Positions 1 through 5,690 of a DNA stretch of 11,398 nt are shown here, one piece after another. A program made the translations under genes and the position numbers. This stretch comes from Sulfuricellaceae bacterium (GTDB lineage Bacteria; Pseudomonadota; Gammaproteobacteria; Burkholderiales; UBA9220), in the NCBI GenBank assembly GCA_019911985.1, contig JAIOJO010000232.1, positions 1 to 11,398 of the forward strand, given 5' to 3'. Position 1 is the first letter of the stretch. Every line of letters starts with the position of its first letter. The notes beneath the pieces were generated by a model that was not told where the DNA came from, did not search any database, and saw nothing but the letters and a program-made list of their open reading frames with translations.

Positions 1-2
1 TT

Positions 3-2300
3 CAAGATGTTATGCGTGAAGGCCAGGAACTGATCGTCCAAATCGAGAAAGACGAACGAGGCAATAAGGGCGCCGCGCTCACGACTTTCATCAGCCTGGC
101 GGGCCGTTATCTGGTGCTAATGCCCAATAATCCGCGCGGCGGCGGCGTATCGCGTCGCATAGAGGGCGAAGAACGCAACGAATTGCGCGACATTATGGCG
201 CAACTCGAAGTTCCAGGCGGCATGAGCATTATCGCCCGCACCGCCGGCATTGGTCGAAATTTGGAAGAACTGCAGTGGGACCTCAAATATCTGCTGCAGT
301 TGTGGACAGCGGTGGAAGGTGCGGGCAACTCCCAATCGGGCGCCTTTCTCATATATCAAGAAGGTAGCTTAGTCATCCGCGCGATCCGTGACTATTTCCA
401 GCCGGATATCGGCGAAATTCTGATCGATACCCCGGCGATTCACGAGCAGGCCGTCCAGTTCATGGGCCACGTCATGCCGCAGAACGTCGGCAAGGTCAAA
501 CTGTATCAAGATGACGTGCCGCTGTTCTCCCGCTTTCAAATCGAACACCAGATCGAAACGGCCTTCTCTCGCGAAGTTTCTTTGCCCTCCGGCGGTGCCA
601 TCGTGATCGACCACACCGAGGCGCTAGTCTCGGTCGATGTCAACTCAGCCCGTGCCACAAGAGGATCGGATATTGAGCAGACCGCGCTCAATACCAATCT
701 GGAAGCCGCCGATGAAGTGGCGCGCCAAATGCGCTTGCGCGACCTGGGTGGGCTGCTTGTGATCGACTTTATCGACATGGAAAGCCAGCGCAATCAGCGT
801 GAAGTCGAAAACCGCCTTCGCGATGCCTTGCATTACGACCGTGCGCGCGTGCAAATGGGCAAAATATCGCGTTTCGGGCTATTGGAGCTATCACGCCAGC
901 GCTTGCAACCCAGCCTCGGCGAAACCAGCCATATCCCGTGTCCTCGCTGCCATGGAACCGGCCATATTCGCGGCATCGAATCCTCGGCCCTGCATATCCT
1001 GCGGCTCATGCAGGAAGAGGCCATGAAGGAAAACACCGTGTCGGTTCACGTCCAGCTCCCTGTGGACGTCGCCACCTTCCTGCTGAACGAAAAACGTAGC
1101 GATATTCACACGATTGAATCGCGCATGCGCATCAGCGTCGTCCTGATTCCGAACATCCACCTCGAAACACCCCACTACTCCATCACCCGTATTCGGCGCG
1201 ATGAAGTTGGCAGCACTCAAGGCACCCAGGTTAGCTATCAAATGATGGAATTGCCGAGTGATGTGGAAGGTGCCAAGCAGGCCGGCGACGAATCGAAGCC
1301 AACTCGCCCGCAGGCAGCCGTACAAGGAATTACGCCGGAACGTCCCGCCCCTGTTATTGCAAAAACCACGTCTTGGCTAAGCAAAATAAAATCCTGGTTC
1401 CAACAAATGGGCGGGGCTGCGGAACAGCCTGAACCGGTAAAAAAACACATTACCAATCGACAAGATCAGCAGCGCCGTGAAGGTAACCGCGCACGCCGCG
1501 ACCGTGAACCGCGCCCAGAGCATGCACGAACAGAGAGCGAACGCGCATCGCGGGGCCAACAAAAGCCTCGCCAACAGCAACCCAAGCGAGAACCCCGTCC
1601 GGCGCCCGATGCTGCTCAGCAAGCGCAAATAAGCGCACCCGAATCCACCGCTCCAGAGGGCGGCGAGCCCCGTGCCCGCCGCAGCCGGCGCGGCGGCAGA
1701 CGCAACGATCAGCGGCGCGAAGAATCTCCTCGCTCGATAACGACTATCCCAGACACGCTCCCGCCCGAGACGCCTATATTTTCTCCAGCTAGCGAAGCAG
1801 TCGCGCCAAGCCAAGCTTTGCCGGAACCGAGTGCTAAAGCGGTAATGCCGGCTGTTCAGGCGGAATCGAATCCAGAACCGAAAGCCGTCGCGATTATGGA
1901 AACACCGCGTTTGGACAATGCGGCGGTCGAGACAGAGGACGTTTCTAGCGTGGAGACGGCCACGCCAGCCATGGCAGCCGCTACAACAACTGCAGCTATA
2001 GCCGGTGTCGCCGAGCAAGAGGGCAATGCGGCTGCCCAAGCAGCGGATGAATCCGACACCAAGAAGAAGAGCGACAGCCGTAGCCGCAGCCCTCGTCGCC
2101 GCACAGCTCCACCACCGGCACAACAGGCTGAAAGCACAAGCGAGCTGGTTATGATTGAAACGCGACCAGAAGCGGCTCAAGCAGAGGAAGCCGAGCCACC
2201 CGCCACGGCAAAACCGCGGGAGCGTATCGTCCCAGCTTGGAAGACGGTAGATTCGACTGCGCCAGCAGCGCCGTTGGAACAGGTAGAAACCCAGAAATAA
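3..2300 (+). CDS. rne: Ribonuclease E (Rne), 5'-truncated by the window edge
   Basis: RNase E is the endoribonuclease that starts mRNA decay and matures rRNA and tRNA; it is the scaffold of the degradosome at the inner membrane. The frame is open from the first base, so the true start lies outside. Numbering from the internal Met at base 12, residues align with E. coli at a constant offset of 94, so roughly 90 N-terminal residues, including part of the S1 domain, are missing. Catalytic Asp209 (SVDVNSARATRG) and Asp252 (VIDFIDM) match E. coli Asp303 and Asp346; Cys310-Pro-Arg-Cys313 is the zinc-link. After about residue 400 the protein becomes disordered and Pro/Ala/Arg-rich, with arginine patches near 486-500 and 554-569. 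Residues 451-465 (KTTSWLSKIKSWFQQ) form a short amphipathic stretch like the membrane-targeting segment of E. coli RNase E. Full length would be about 855 residues, shorter than E. coli's 1061 because the scaffold half is reduced. Confidence 0.97.
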   Translation, partial: QDVMREGQELIVQIEKDERGNKGAALTTFISLAGRYLVLMPNNPRGGGVSRRIEGEERNELRDIMAQLEVPGGMSIIARTAGIGRNLEELQWDLKYLLQLWTAVEGAGNSQSGAFLIYQEGSLVIRAIRDYFQPDIGEILIDTPAIHEQAVQFMGHVMPQNVGKVKLYQDDVPLFSRFQIEHQIETAFSREVSLPSGGAIVIDHTEALVSVDVNSARATRGSDIEQTALNTNLEAADEVARQMRLRDLGGLLVIDFIDMESQRNQREVENRLRDALHYDRARVQMGKISRFGLLELSRQRLQPSLGETSHIPCPRCHGTGHIRGIESSALHILRLMQEEAMKENTVSVHVQLPVDVATFLLNEKRSDIHTIESRMRISVVLIPNIHLETPHYSITRIRRDEVGSTQGTQVSYQMMELPSDVEGAKQAGDESKPTRPQAAVQGITPERPAPVIAKTTSWLSKIKSWFQQMGGAAEQPEPVKKHITNRQDQQRREGNRARRDREPRPEHARTESERASRGQQKPRQQQPKREPRPAPDAAQQAQISAPESTAPEGGEPRARRSRRGGRRNDQRREESPRSITTIPDTLPPETPIFSPASEAVAPSQALPEPSAKAVMPAVQAESNPEPKAVAIMETPRLDNAAVETEDVSSVETATPAMAAATTTAAIAGVAEQEGNAAAQAADESDTKKKSDSRSRSPRRRTAPPPAQQAESTSELVMIETRPEAAQAEEAEPPATAKPRERIVPAWKTVDSTAPAAPLEQVETQK

Positions 2301-2311
2301 GGTTCATCGCT

Positions 2312-2350
2312 AAAAAAAGGGGCCGGCTTCATAACCGGCCCCTTTTTTTT
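2312..2350. terminator. Bidirectional rho-independent terminator between rne and the phosphatase gene
   Basis: An 8-bp perfect GC stem (GGGGCCGG at 2319-2326, CCGGCCCC at 2335-2342) encloses an 8-base loop. It is preceded by seven A (2312-2318) and followed by eight T (2343-2350), so the signal works on both strands. It starts 11 bases after the rne stop and lies 11 bases beyond the stop of the convergent phosphatase gene, as expected for a shared terminator. Confidence 0.93.
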
Positions 2351-2361
2351 CAATTATCGGC

Positions 2362-2844
2362 CTAGGCCGGTTTTTTGATCAAAATGTCTTGCAACAACCC
2401 GGCAGAGGCATCTTCCACCAAATTCAACACATGCTCGAAGCCCTGCGCACCGCCGTAATAAGGATCGGGAACTTCATTTTCGATGTACTTTTGACTGAAC
2501 TTCAAAAACAATTGGAGTTTATATTGATGTTCGGGTGAGCAAAGACGCCGCAACTCAGCCATATTCGCCCTATCCATTGCCAAAATATAGTCGAAAAGAT
2601 AAAAATCTTCATTGTTCACTTGACGTCCTCGCAGGCGGCTCAAATCATATCCACGTTCACTTGCAGCCGCTTGGGAACGAAGGTCAGGTGCCTCGCCTAT
2701 ATGGTAATTATGGGTTCCAGCAGAATCAATGCGAATAAATTGGCTCAGGCCGGCGAGTTCGACCATAGAGTGAAAAACGCCCTCTGCCGTTGGCGAGCGA
2801 CAAATGTTTCCCATGCAAATGAATAAAACGCTAACTTCCTTCAT
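2362..2844 (-). CDS. Low-molecular-weight protein tyrosine phosphatase
   Basis: This is a cytoplasmic phosphatase of the LMW-PTP family, which removes phosphate from phosphotyrosine by a cysteinyl-phosphate intermediate. The 160-residue length is typical. The P-loop CX5R signature is Cys10-MGNIC-Arg16 followed by SPTAEGVF, and the general-acid loop is Asp127-Pro-Tyr-Tyr130 (VPDPYYGG). Bacterial members act on tyrosine kinases of exopolysaccharide export or on other phosphoproteins; no such partner gene is visible here, so the substrate is unknown. The ATG at 2844 places the P-loop ten residues in, as usual. It has no good Shine-Dalgarno of its own; a 22-codon ORF with a perfect one overlaps the start and may drive translation by coupling. 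The gene converges on rne, and the lipoprotein gene lies upstream on the same strand, so the two may share a transcript. Confidence 0.95.
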   Translation of the reverse strand: MKEVSVLFICMGNICRSPTAEGVFHSMVELAGLSQFIRIDSAGTHNYHIGEAPDLRSQAAASERGYDLSRLRGRQVNNEDFYLFDYILAMDRANMAELRRLCSPEHQYKLQLFLKFSQKYIENEVPDPYYGGAQGFEHVLNLVEDASAGLLQDILIKKPA

Positions 2845-2899
2845 ACAGATATGCGGGCTTGGACGGCAAAAATTCGGATTTCGAGGAAAACACTTTCAT
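2831..2899 (-). CDS. Possible 22-codon leader ORF overlapping the phosphatase start
   Basis: On the - strand GGAGG (2906-2910) sits exactly six bases before ATG (2897-2899), the best ribosome-binding site in this part of the window. The ORF encodes MKVFSSKSEFLPSKPAYLYE plus two residues and stops with TAG at 2831-2833. That stop is 11 bases past the first base of the phosphatase ATG at 2844, in another frame. The ORF begins 22 bases after the lipoprotein stop. I recognise no homologue. The arrangement suggests translational coupling: ribosomes finishing the leader would be placed on a phosphatase start that lacks its own Shine-Dalgarno. The alternative is that the GGAGG is fortuitous. Confidence 0.42.
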   Translation of the reverse strand: MKVFSSKSEFLPSKPAYLYEGS

Positions 2900-2921
2900 A
2901 TTTATCCTCCGCCACGGCTTG

Positions 2922-3494
2922 CTAGCGAACAGAGTCGATACCTTGAAATGGGCCGAGAGGCTGCATGTTTTCTTCAAGCTCATGAATCGCGGGCTGGCCG
3001 CCTGTCAGTTTGTAGATGACCACATCGTTTTTGATCAAAATAATGCCATTGAAGCGCCAGCCGACAACATCTACTTTACGTTTGAAATTCAGGAAGTCCG
3101 CCCAAAAATTTCCATAGCGCTGACGCTTAATCGACTTTTGATCAACCTCATATCCTTTACAGGCGCTCTTTGCCGCAATGCACTCTTCTACACCGGCATC
3201 CAAATCTCGTGCATTGACTGACGGGCTAGGGATGAAACGCCGAATTACGTCTGAATAATTGAGGATAGTTATGTTCGGATTGGCCTCTGGATCTAATTTC
3301 AGTTTTTTCAAGTCGGCAAGAGTCGTTTTGTGAACAATAATGGAATCGAATGTTTTCTGTGCATCTTGGTAGCTCGCCCAGGGACTATCCATGACAGAAT
3401 TTGACTCTGGCAACAGAGTGCCGCAACTCGTTAAAGCAAAAGAAAAAAGACATATTGCCAACGCCTTATGCGCCAGACGTGAAGTAGTGAGCAT
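2922..3494 (-). CDS. Small lipoprotein of unknown function, probably outer-membrane or periplasmic
   Basis: The frame runs back to 3650, but the start at 3494 is preferred. It has a G-rich Shine-Dalgarno (GGGGG at 3499-3503), lies about 30 bases downstream of a good promoter, and begins a textbook lipoprotein signal: a basic N-terminus (MLTTSRLAHK), a hydrophobic core (ALAICLFSFA) and lipobox LTSC with Cys24 as the lipidated residue. The product is 190 residues, about 167 mature. The mature part contains TTLADLKKLKLDPEANPNI, NYSDVIRRFIPSPS and, near the C-terminus, GWRFNGIILIKNDVVIYKL. I recall similar uncharacterised lipoproteins in betaproteobacteria; the small alpha/beta pattern is loosely reminiscent of SmpA/OmlA-like proteins, which is inference only. 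It lies just outside the left island repeat and upstream of the phosphatase gene on the same strand. Confidence 0.83.
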   Translation of the reverse strand: MLTTSRLAHKALAICLFSFALTSCGTLLPESNSVMDSPWASYQDAQKTFDSIIVHKTTLADLKKLKLDPEANPNITILNYSDVIRRFIPSPSVNARDLDAGVEECIAAKSACKGYEVDQKSIKRQRYGNFWADFLNFKRKVDVVGWRFNGIILIKNDVVIYKLTGGQPAIHELEENMQPLGPFQGIDSVR

Positions 3495-3525
3495 AGATCC
3501 CCCGCGTATAATTGCCTCTCCTCGA

Positions 3526-3553
3526 ATTATAGGGGTAGGCGCTTTCTCTACAA
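3526..3553 (-). promoter_or_regulatory. Sigma70-like promoter of the lipoprotein gene
   Basis: On the - strand the -10 box is a perfect TATAAT (3526-3531). A TTGTAG -35 (3548-3553, matching the first three consensus bases) lies 16 bases upstream. Transcription would start near 3519, giving a leader of about 25 bases with the Shine-Dalgarno just before the 3494 ATG. This promoter also argues against the longer reading frame that begins at 3650. Confidence 0.6.
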
Positions 3554-3600
3554 GCTCAAATTGCCGTTCGAAAAAATCCATTGATAAATATAGAAGGACT

Positions 3601-3610
3601 CTTACCGTCA
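3601..3610 (-). repeat. Arm-like motif outside the left attachment repeat
   Basis: CTTACCGTCA matches the paired motifs at both island ends, in the same orientation relative to the attachment core, but it lies 30 bases outside the left core. It may be what remains of a second element once integrated in tandem, or chance. Confidence 0.35.
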
Positions 3611-3640
3611 GCCTCAGATCGAAAGAAATGACCTTGTATG

Positions 3641-3655
3641 TCACTCCCACTCGAT
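3641..3655 (-). repeat. Left attachment-site repeat (orphan copy of the guaA 3' end)
   Basis: TCACTCCCACTCGAT on + reads ATC GAG TGG GAG TGA on -, which is the last four codons and stop of guaA (IEWE-stop). It is identical to 9777-9791 over exactly 15 bases, and the flanking bases differ on both sides. No guaA coding sequence precedes it. Confidence 0.85.
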
Positions 3656-3856
3656 CATTTCCAGATGCCAGAGACCAGCATAAACACTTGTTTTCGTCGT
3701 TCTAAACATCACACTTTACCGTCACTTTTACCGTCGAAAAACGAACGCATTTGCTGACGCGGGAGATGGACTCGGTTTGACGGGCGGCTACTCCAGCGCA
3801 TCAATCATCAACTATCGTCACGAGCAGCCGGGGCACTTCTTTTGATAAAGTCTAGA
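3656..3856. other. Non-coding left end of the island
   Basis: I see no supportable gene between the left attachment repeat and the abiEi promoter region. The only recognisable structure is the pair of TTTACCGTC-type motifs at 3715-3736. No fragment of a recombinase could be read in any frame. Confidence 0.5.
3715..3736 (-). repeat. Paired TTTACCGTC-type motifs, candidate left integrase arm sites
   Basis: TTTACCGTCA (3715-3724) and TTTACCGTCG (3727-3736) start 12 bases apart, 60 bases inside the left attachment repeat. A pair with the same spacing and orientation occurs near the right end at 9584-9605. Short repeated sites at both ends of an element are characteristic of tyrosine-recombinase arm binding; the assignment is inference. 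Confidence 0.55.
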
Positions 3857-3945
3857 AATATCGTAGCACAACTGCGACTCCAGCCATCAAATAAAACTTG
3901 CCGATCATTTGAAATGGTGATGAATATCGTAGCATGGCTACGACT
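3857..3945 (+). promoter_or_regulatory. Two 23-bp operator-like repeats upstream of and overlapping the abiEi start
   Basis: Repeat 1 (3857-3879) and repeat 2 (3923-3945) agree at 19 of 23 positions and share the first 12 bases, AATATCGTAGCA. Repeat 2 contains a perfect inverted repeat, TCGTAGC (3927-3933) and GCTACGA (3937-3943), with the abiEi ATG as its three-base centre. Repeat 1 has the same dyad with two mismatches in the seven-base arm. Characterised AbiEi proteins repress their own promoter by cooperative binding to two inverted repeats, so these fit as the autoregulatory operators. The second would also block the start codon. Confidence 0.6.
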
Positions 3946-4547
3946 GAAAGAACCAAGCTAAACACCCTCTACAGGCAATGGGCGCCAGGAACCCCTCACA
4001 TCGGAAGACCTGACGGCACAGAGCATCTCTGCCGACTTAGCCGTCCACTACGTGCGCGCTGGTTGGCTTTTCCGCTTGGCGCGTGGGTGTATACTGCCAC
4101 CCCAACGATACGCTGGAACTTCACCTCAGCCTGATCCTGCTGCAACGCACCGTCGATGGACTGCATGTTGGCGGCAAGTCCGCCCTCGATTGGTATGGCG
4201 TGCGGCACTACCTGTCACAACAGCCGGTCCTGCACCTTTATGGCTGGACGGCGGCCCGCTTGCCCGACTGGTTCACTGAACGCTTCCCGGCGGAATATCA
4301 CCGCAAGCGCCTATTCGACGAGCCATCAATCGATCCGCTTCATGCCGGACCATTCGAAAAGCGTAGCGGCGCGCCCCGAGTCTCGACACCAGAACGCACG
4401 CTGCTGGAAGTGCTCAGCGAGGTGGGAGTGCGCCAAGCGCTACAGGAAGCGCGTGAACTCGCGGAGAGTGCCTACAGCCTGCGCGCCGACGTGCTGCGTG
4501 ATTTGCTGCAGCACTGCTCTAGCGTGCGGTACTGCGTTGGACTGTGA
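3934..4547 (+). pseudogene. Frameshifted AbiEi-family antitoxin relic (type IV TA / abortive infection)
   Basis: AbiEi is a winged-helix transcriptional repressor and antitoxin that counters the AbiEii nucleotidyltransferase toxin. The gene is readable only by joining three frames. MATTERTKLNTLYRQWAPGTP (from 3934) continues near 3997 in a second frame as TSEDLTAQSISADLAVHYVR and then AGWLFRLARG. Near 4087 it passes to a third frame as VYCHPNDTLELHLSLILLQR, followed by VDGLHVGGKSALDWYGVRHY and on to LRDLLQHCSS. The first break fits a net two-base loss, the second an extra G in GGG. The family-typical core (HVGGKSALDWYG, HLYGWTAARLP, STPERTLLEVL) is plain. The C-terminus ends abruptly after LQHCSSVR and looks truncated. 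No abiEii follows; the next gene is a higB-type toxin. The relic cannot make a full-length repressor. Confidence 0.8.
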
Positions 4548-4610
4548 CAGCATACGATGGACGATGCGATTGCCGGAGCACCGGCCCAATACGTGCCACG
4601 CTTGAGGCGT

Positions 4611-4639
4611 TTGACTTCCGTTCTCGATGTGTATAAAAT
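4611..4639 (+). promoter_or_regulatory. Sigma70-like promoter of the higBA operon
   Basis: TTGACT (4611-4616, five of six consensus bases) and TAAAAT (4634-4639, five of six) are separated by the ideal 17 bases. Transcription would start near 4646, about 12 bases before the toxin ATG. The -10 box lies inside the palindromic operator. Confidence 0.7.
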
Positions 4640-4647
4640 TTTATACA
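4630..4647. promoter_or_regulatory. 18-bp perfect palindromic operator of higBA
   Basis: TGTATAAAATTTTATACA is a perfect 18-bp palindrome that covers the -10 box and the expected transcription start and ends ten bases before the toxin ATG. Antitoxins of this type bind such palindromes as dimers through their helix-turn-helix and repress the operon. The HigA-like product is the obvious ligand. Confidence 0.75.
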
Positions 4648-4657
4648 AAGTGAAGTG

Positions 4658-5002
4658 ATGAGCGACGAAAAAGAGATTCGCTGGGTGGGTTCCGCCTACG
4701 ACGACTTGTTGGCATTCCCGGACGACCCACGTCGCTCCGCTGGTTTCCAATTGGGTAAGGTCCAAGTTGGTTTGGACCCGGATGACTGGAAGCCGTTCGA
4801 TGATGTCGGGGCCGGCACCAAGGAAATCCGCATTCGGGAGGCCAGCGGCATCTATCGGGTGATGTACGTCGCCAAGTTCGAGGAAGCCGTATATGTCCTG
4901 CACTGCTTCCAGAAGAAGACTCAGGCAACCAGCAAGCAGGACAAGGGTATTGCCGAGGCGCGCTATCGCGCCGTGGTCAATGCGAGAAAGGCACAGAAAT
5001 GA
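4658..5002 (+). CDS. higB: HigB/RelE-family toxin (phage Gp49-like mRNA interferase)
   Basis: This is the toxin of a two-gene toxin-antitoxin module; HigB/RelE proteins cleave mRNA at the ribosome. The product is 114 residues from the ATG at 4658; a GTG one codon earlier is the alternative. Family features are KPFDDVGAGTKEIRIRE (residues 45-61), GIYRVMYVAKFEEAVYVLHC (64-83) and FQKKTQ (84-89). Arg58, Arg60, Arg67 and His82 are candidates for RNA-contacting or catalytic residues. The C-terminal helix (IAEARYRAVVNARK) is typical of the Gp49-like branch. The gene overlaps the antitoxin by four bases (ATGA), so the two are translated together with the toxin first, the HigBA order. It has a strong promoter with a palindromic operator. 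Unlike most of the island it is intact, as expected for an addictive module. Confidence 0.92.
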   Translation: MSDEKEIRWVGSAYDDLLAFPDDPRRSAGFQLGKVQVGLDPDDWKPFDDVGAGTKEIRIREASGIYRVMYVAKFEEAVYVLHCFQKKTQATSKQDKGIAEARYRAVVNARKAQK

Positions 5003-5331
5003 AGATCGACACCGAAATCCGCCATGTAACGAAGCCAGGAGCAAACCTCTTCCTGGAGCTTGGCTTCGCGCCCGCTGAGGCCAAGCGCTTGCAGGCAGCC
5101 TCTCGCAAGCAGATCAAAGACACCCAATTGCTGAAGCAGCAGTTGATGGACGAGCTGTCCACCTGGATTGCCGAGCATCACCTGAAGCAAGCCGAAGCGG
5201 CCGAGATCCTGATGGTTTCGCGTCCGCGCGTGTCCGACGTGGTGAACAAGAAAACGGCCAAGTTCACCATCGACACGCTGGTGGAAATGCTCAGCCGCGT
5301 CGGCAAGCCGGTCAAGCTGGCCATCGGTTGA
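4999..5331 (+). CDS. higA: HigA-type XRE-family antitoxin
   Basis: This is the antitoxin and autorepressor of the preceding toxin, 110 residues. The N-terminal part (TKPGANLFLELGFAPAEAKR, residues 11-30) is typical of the HigA-2-like group. The helix-turn-helix spans about 62-83 (LKQAEAAEILMVSRPRVSDV), and the C-terminus (FTIDTLVEMLSRVGKPVKLA) packs behind it. A good Shine-Dalgarno (AAAGG) lies seven bases before the ATG, which sits in the ATGA overlap with the toxin stop. It should neutralise the toxin and bind the palindrome at 4630-4647. It ends 25 bases before the convergent CcbP-like gene, with no obvious terminator between them. The gene is intact. Confidence 0.93.
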   Translation: MKIDTEIRHVTKPGANLFLELGFAPAEAKRLQAASRKQIKDTQLLKQQLMDELSTWIAEHHLKQAEAAEILMVSRPRVSDVVNKKTAKFTIDTLVEMLSRVGKPVKLAIG

Positions 5332-5356
5332 CGCGCTGAACGACTGACCACTTCCA

Positions 5357-5690
5357 TCAATTCCCGCACCAGCGGCGGTAAGCCGCTATCCATTCCGCCC
5401 CCTCTGGCGGCGGATCAGGCATCGGCAGATCGAGGATCGGGATTGCCTGAGTTGACTTTCCATGCACGCAAATAGCGACGATATGGCCGCGGCTGGTGAT
5501 ATCGACCTTGCCCACGGTCACTTCCTGCCCAAGCACACGGGTCGTGAATGGCAGGGAGAGCCTCTCTTCTATCATGGCGAAGAACCCGCCAGCCTGCTCC
5601 GACTCCGTTGTAGGCATCCGTGGTCGCATCCTCGATAAGTTTATCCAGGTATTTCGTGGTGAACTTCGTCGTCTTTTTCGCTTTCATCAT
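5357..5690 (-). pseudogene. CcbP-like putative calcium-binding protein, broken by one frameshift
   Basis: Two frames join into one protein of about 110 residues: MMKAKKTTKFTTKYLDKLIE then DATTDAYN, followed after one extra base by ESEQAGGFFAMIEERLSLPF through IPILDLPMPDPPPEGAEWIA to YRRWCGN. The extra C is one of the pair at 5605-5606 (AACGGAG on - instead of AACGAG). The pattern DAY-x-E-x-EQ-x-x-G-F, LPF-x-T-x-VLG, IVAIC and the C-terminal P-rich EGAEWIAAYR matches what I recall of the CcbP family, named after an Anabaena calcium-binding protein. Homologues are common beside unknown genes, and calcium binding here is unproven. The start ATG overlaps the stop of the upstream 387-residue gene (ATGA, 5687-5690), with GGAAG 11 bases upstream, so the two were co-translated. 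The frameshift separates the first 28 residues from the domain; a sequencing error cannot be excluded. Confidence 0.75.

Noticed and set aside
1377..2180. Long - strand frame of 267 codons opposite the RNase E C-terminal region
   Set aside because: It is antisense to a genuine gene with low-complexity, GC-rich codons. The translation is Arg/Leu/Cys-rich with no recognisable domain.
2358..2376. CGGCCTAGGCCG palindrome followed by six T, a possible second terminator
   Set aside because: A perfect palindrome without a loop leaves only about three paired bases in a real hairpin. It overlaps the phosphatase stop, and the strong terminator lies right next to it.
3495..3650. N-terminal extension of the lipoprotein frame up to 3650
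   Set aside because: It would put 52 residues before a perfect lipoprotein signal peptide, read through the promoter, and start inside the attachment repeat. The start at 3494 is clearly better.
4571..4584. GCCGG/CCGGC hairpin after the abiEi relic
   Set aside because: The stem is only five pairs with no T-tract, so there is insufficient support for a terminator.
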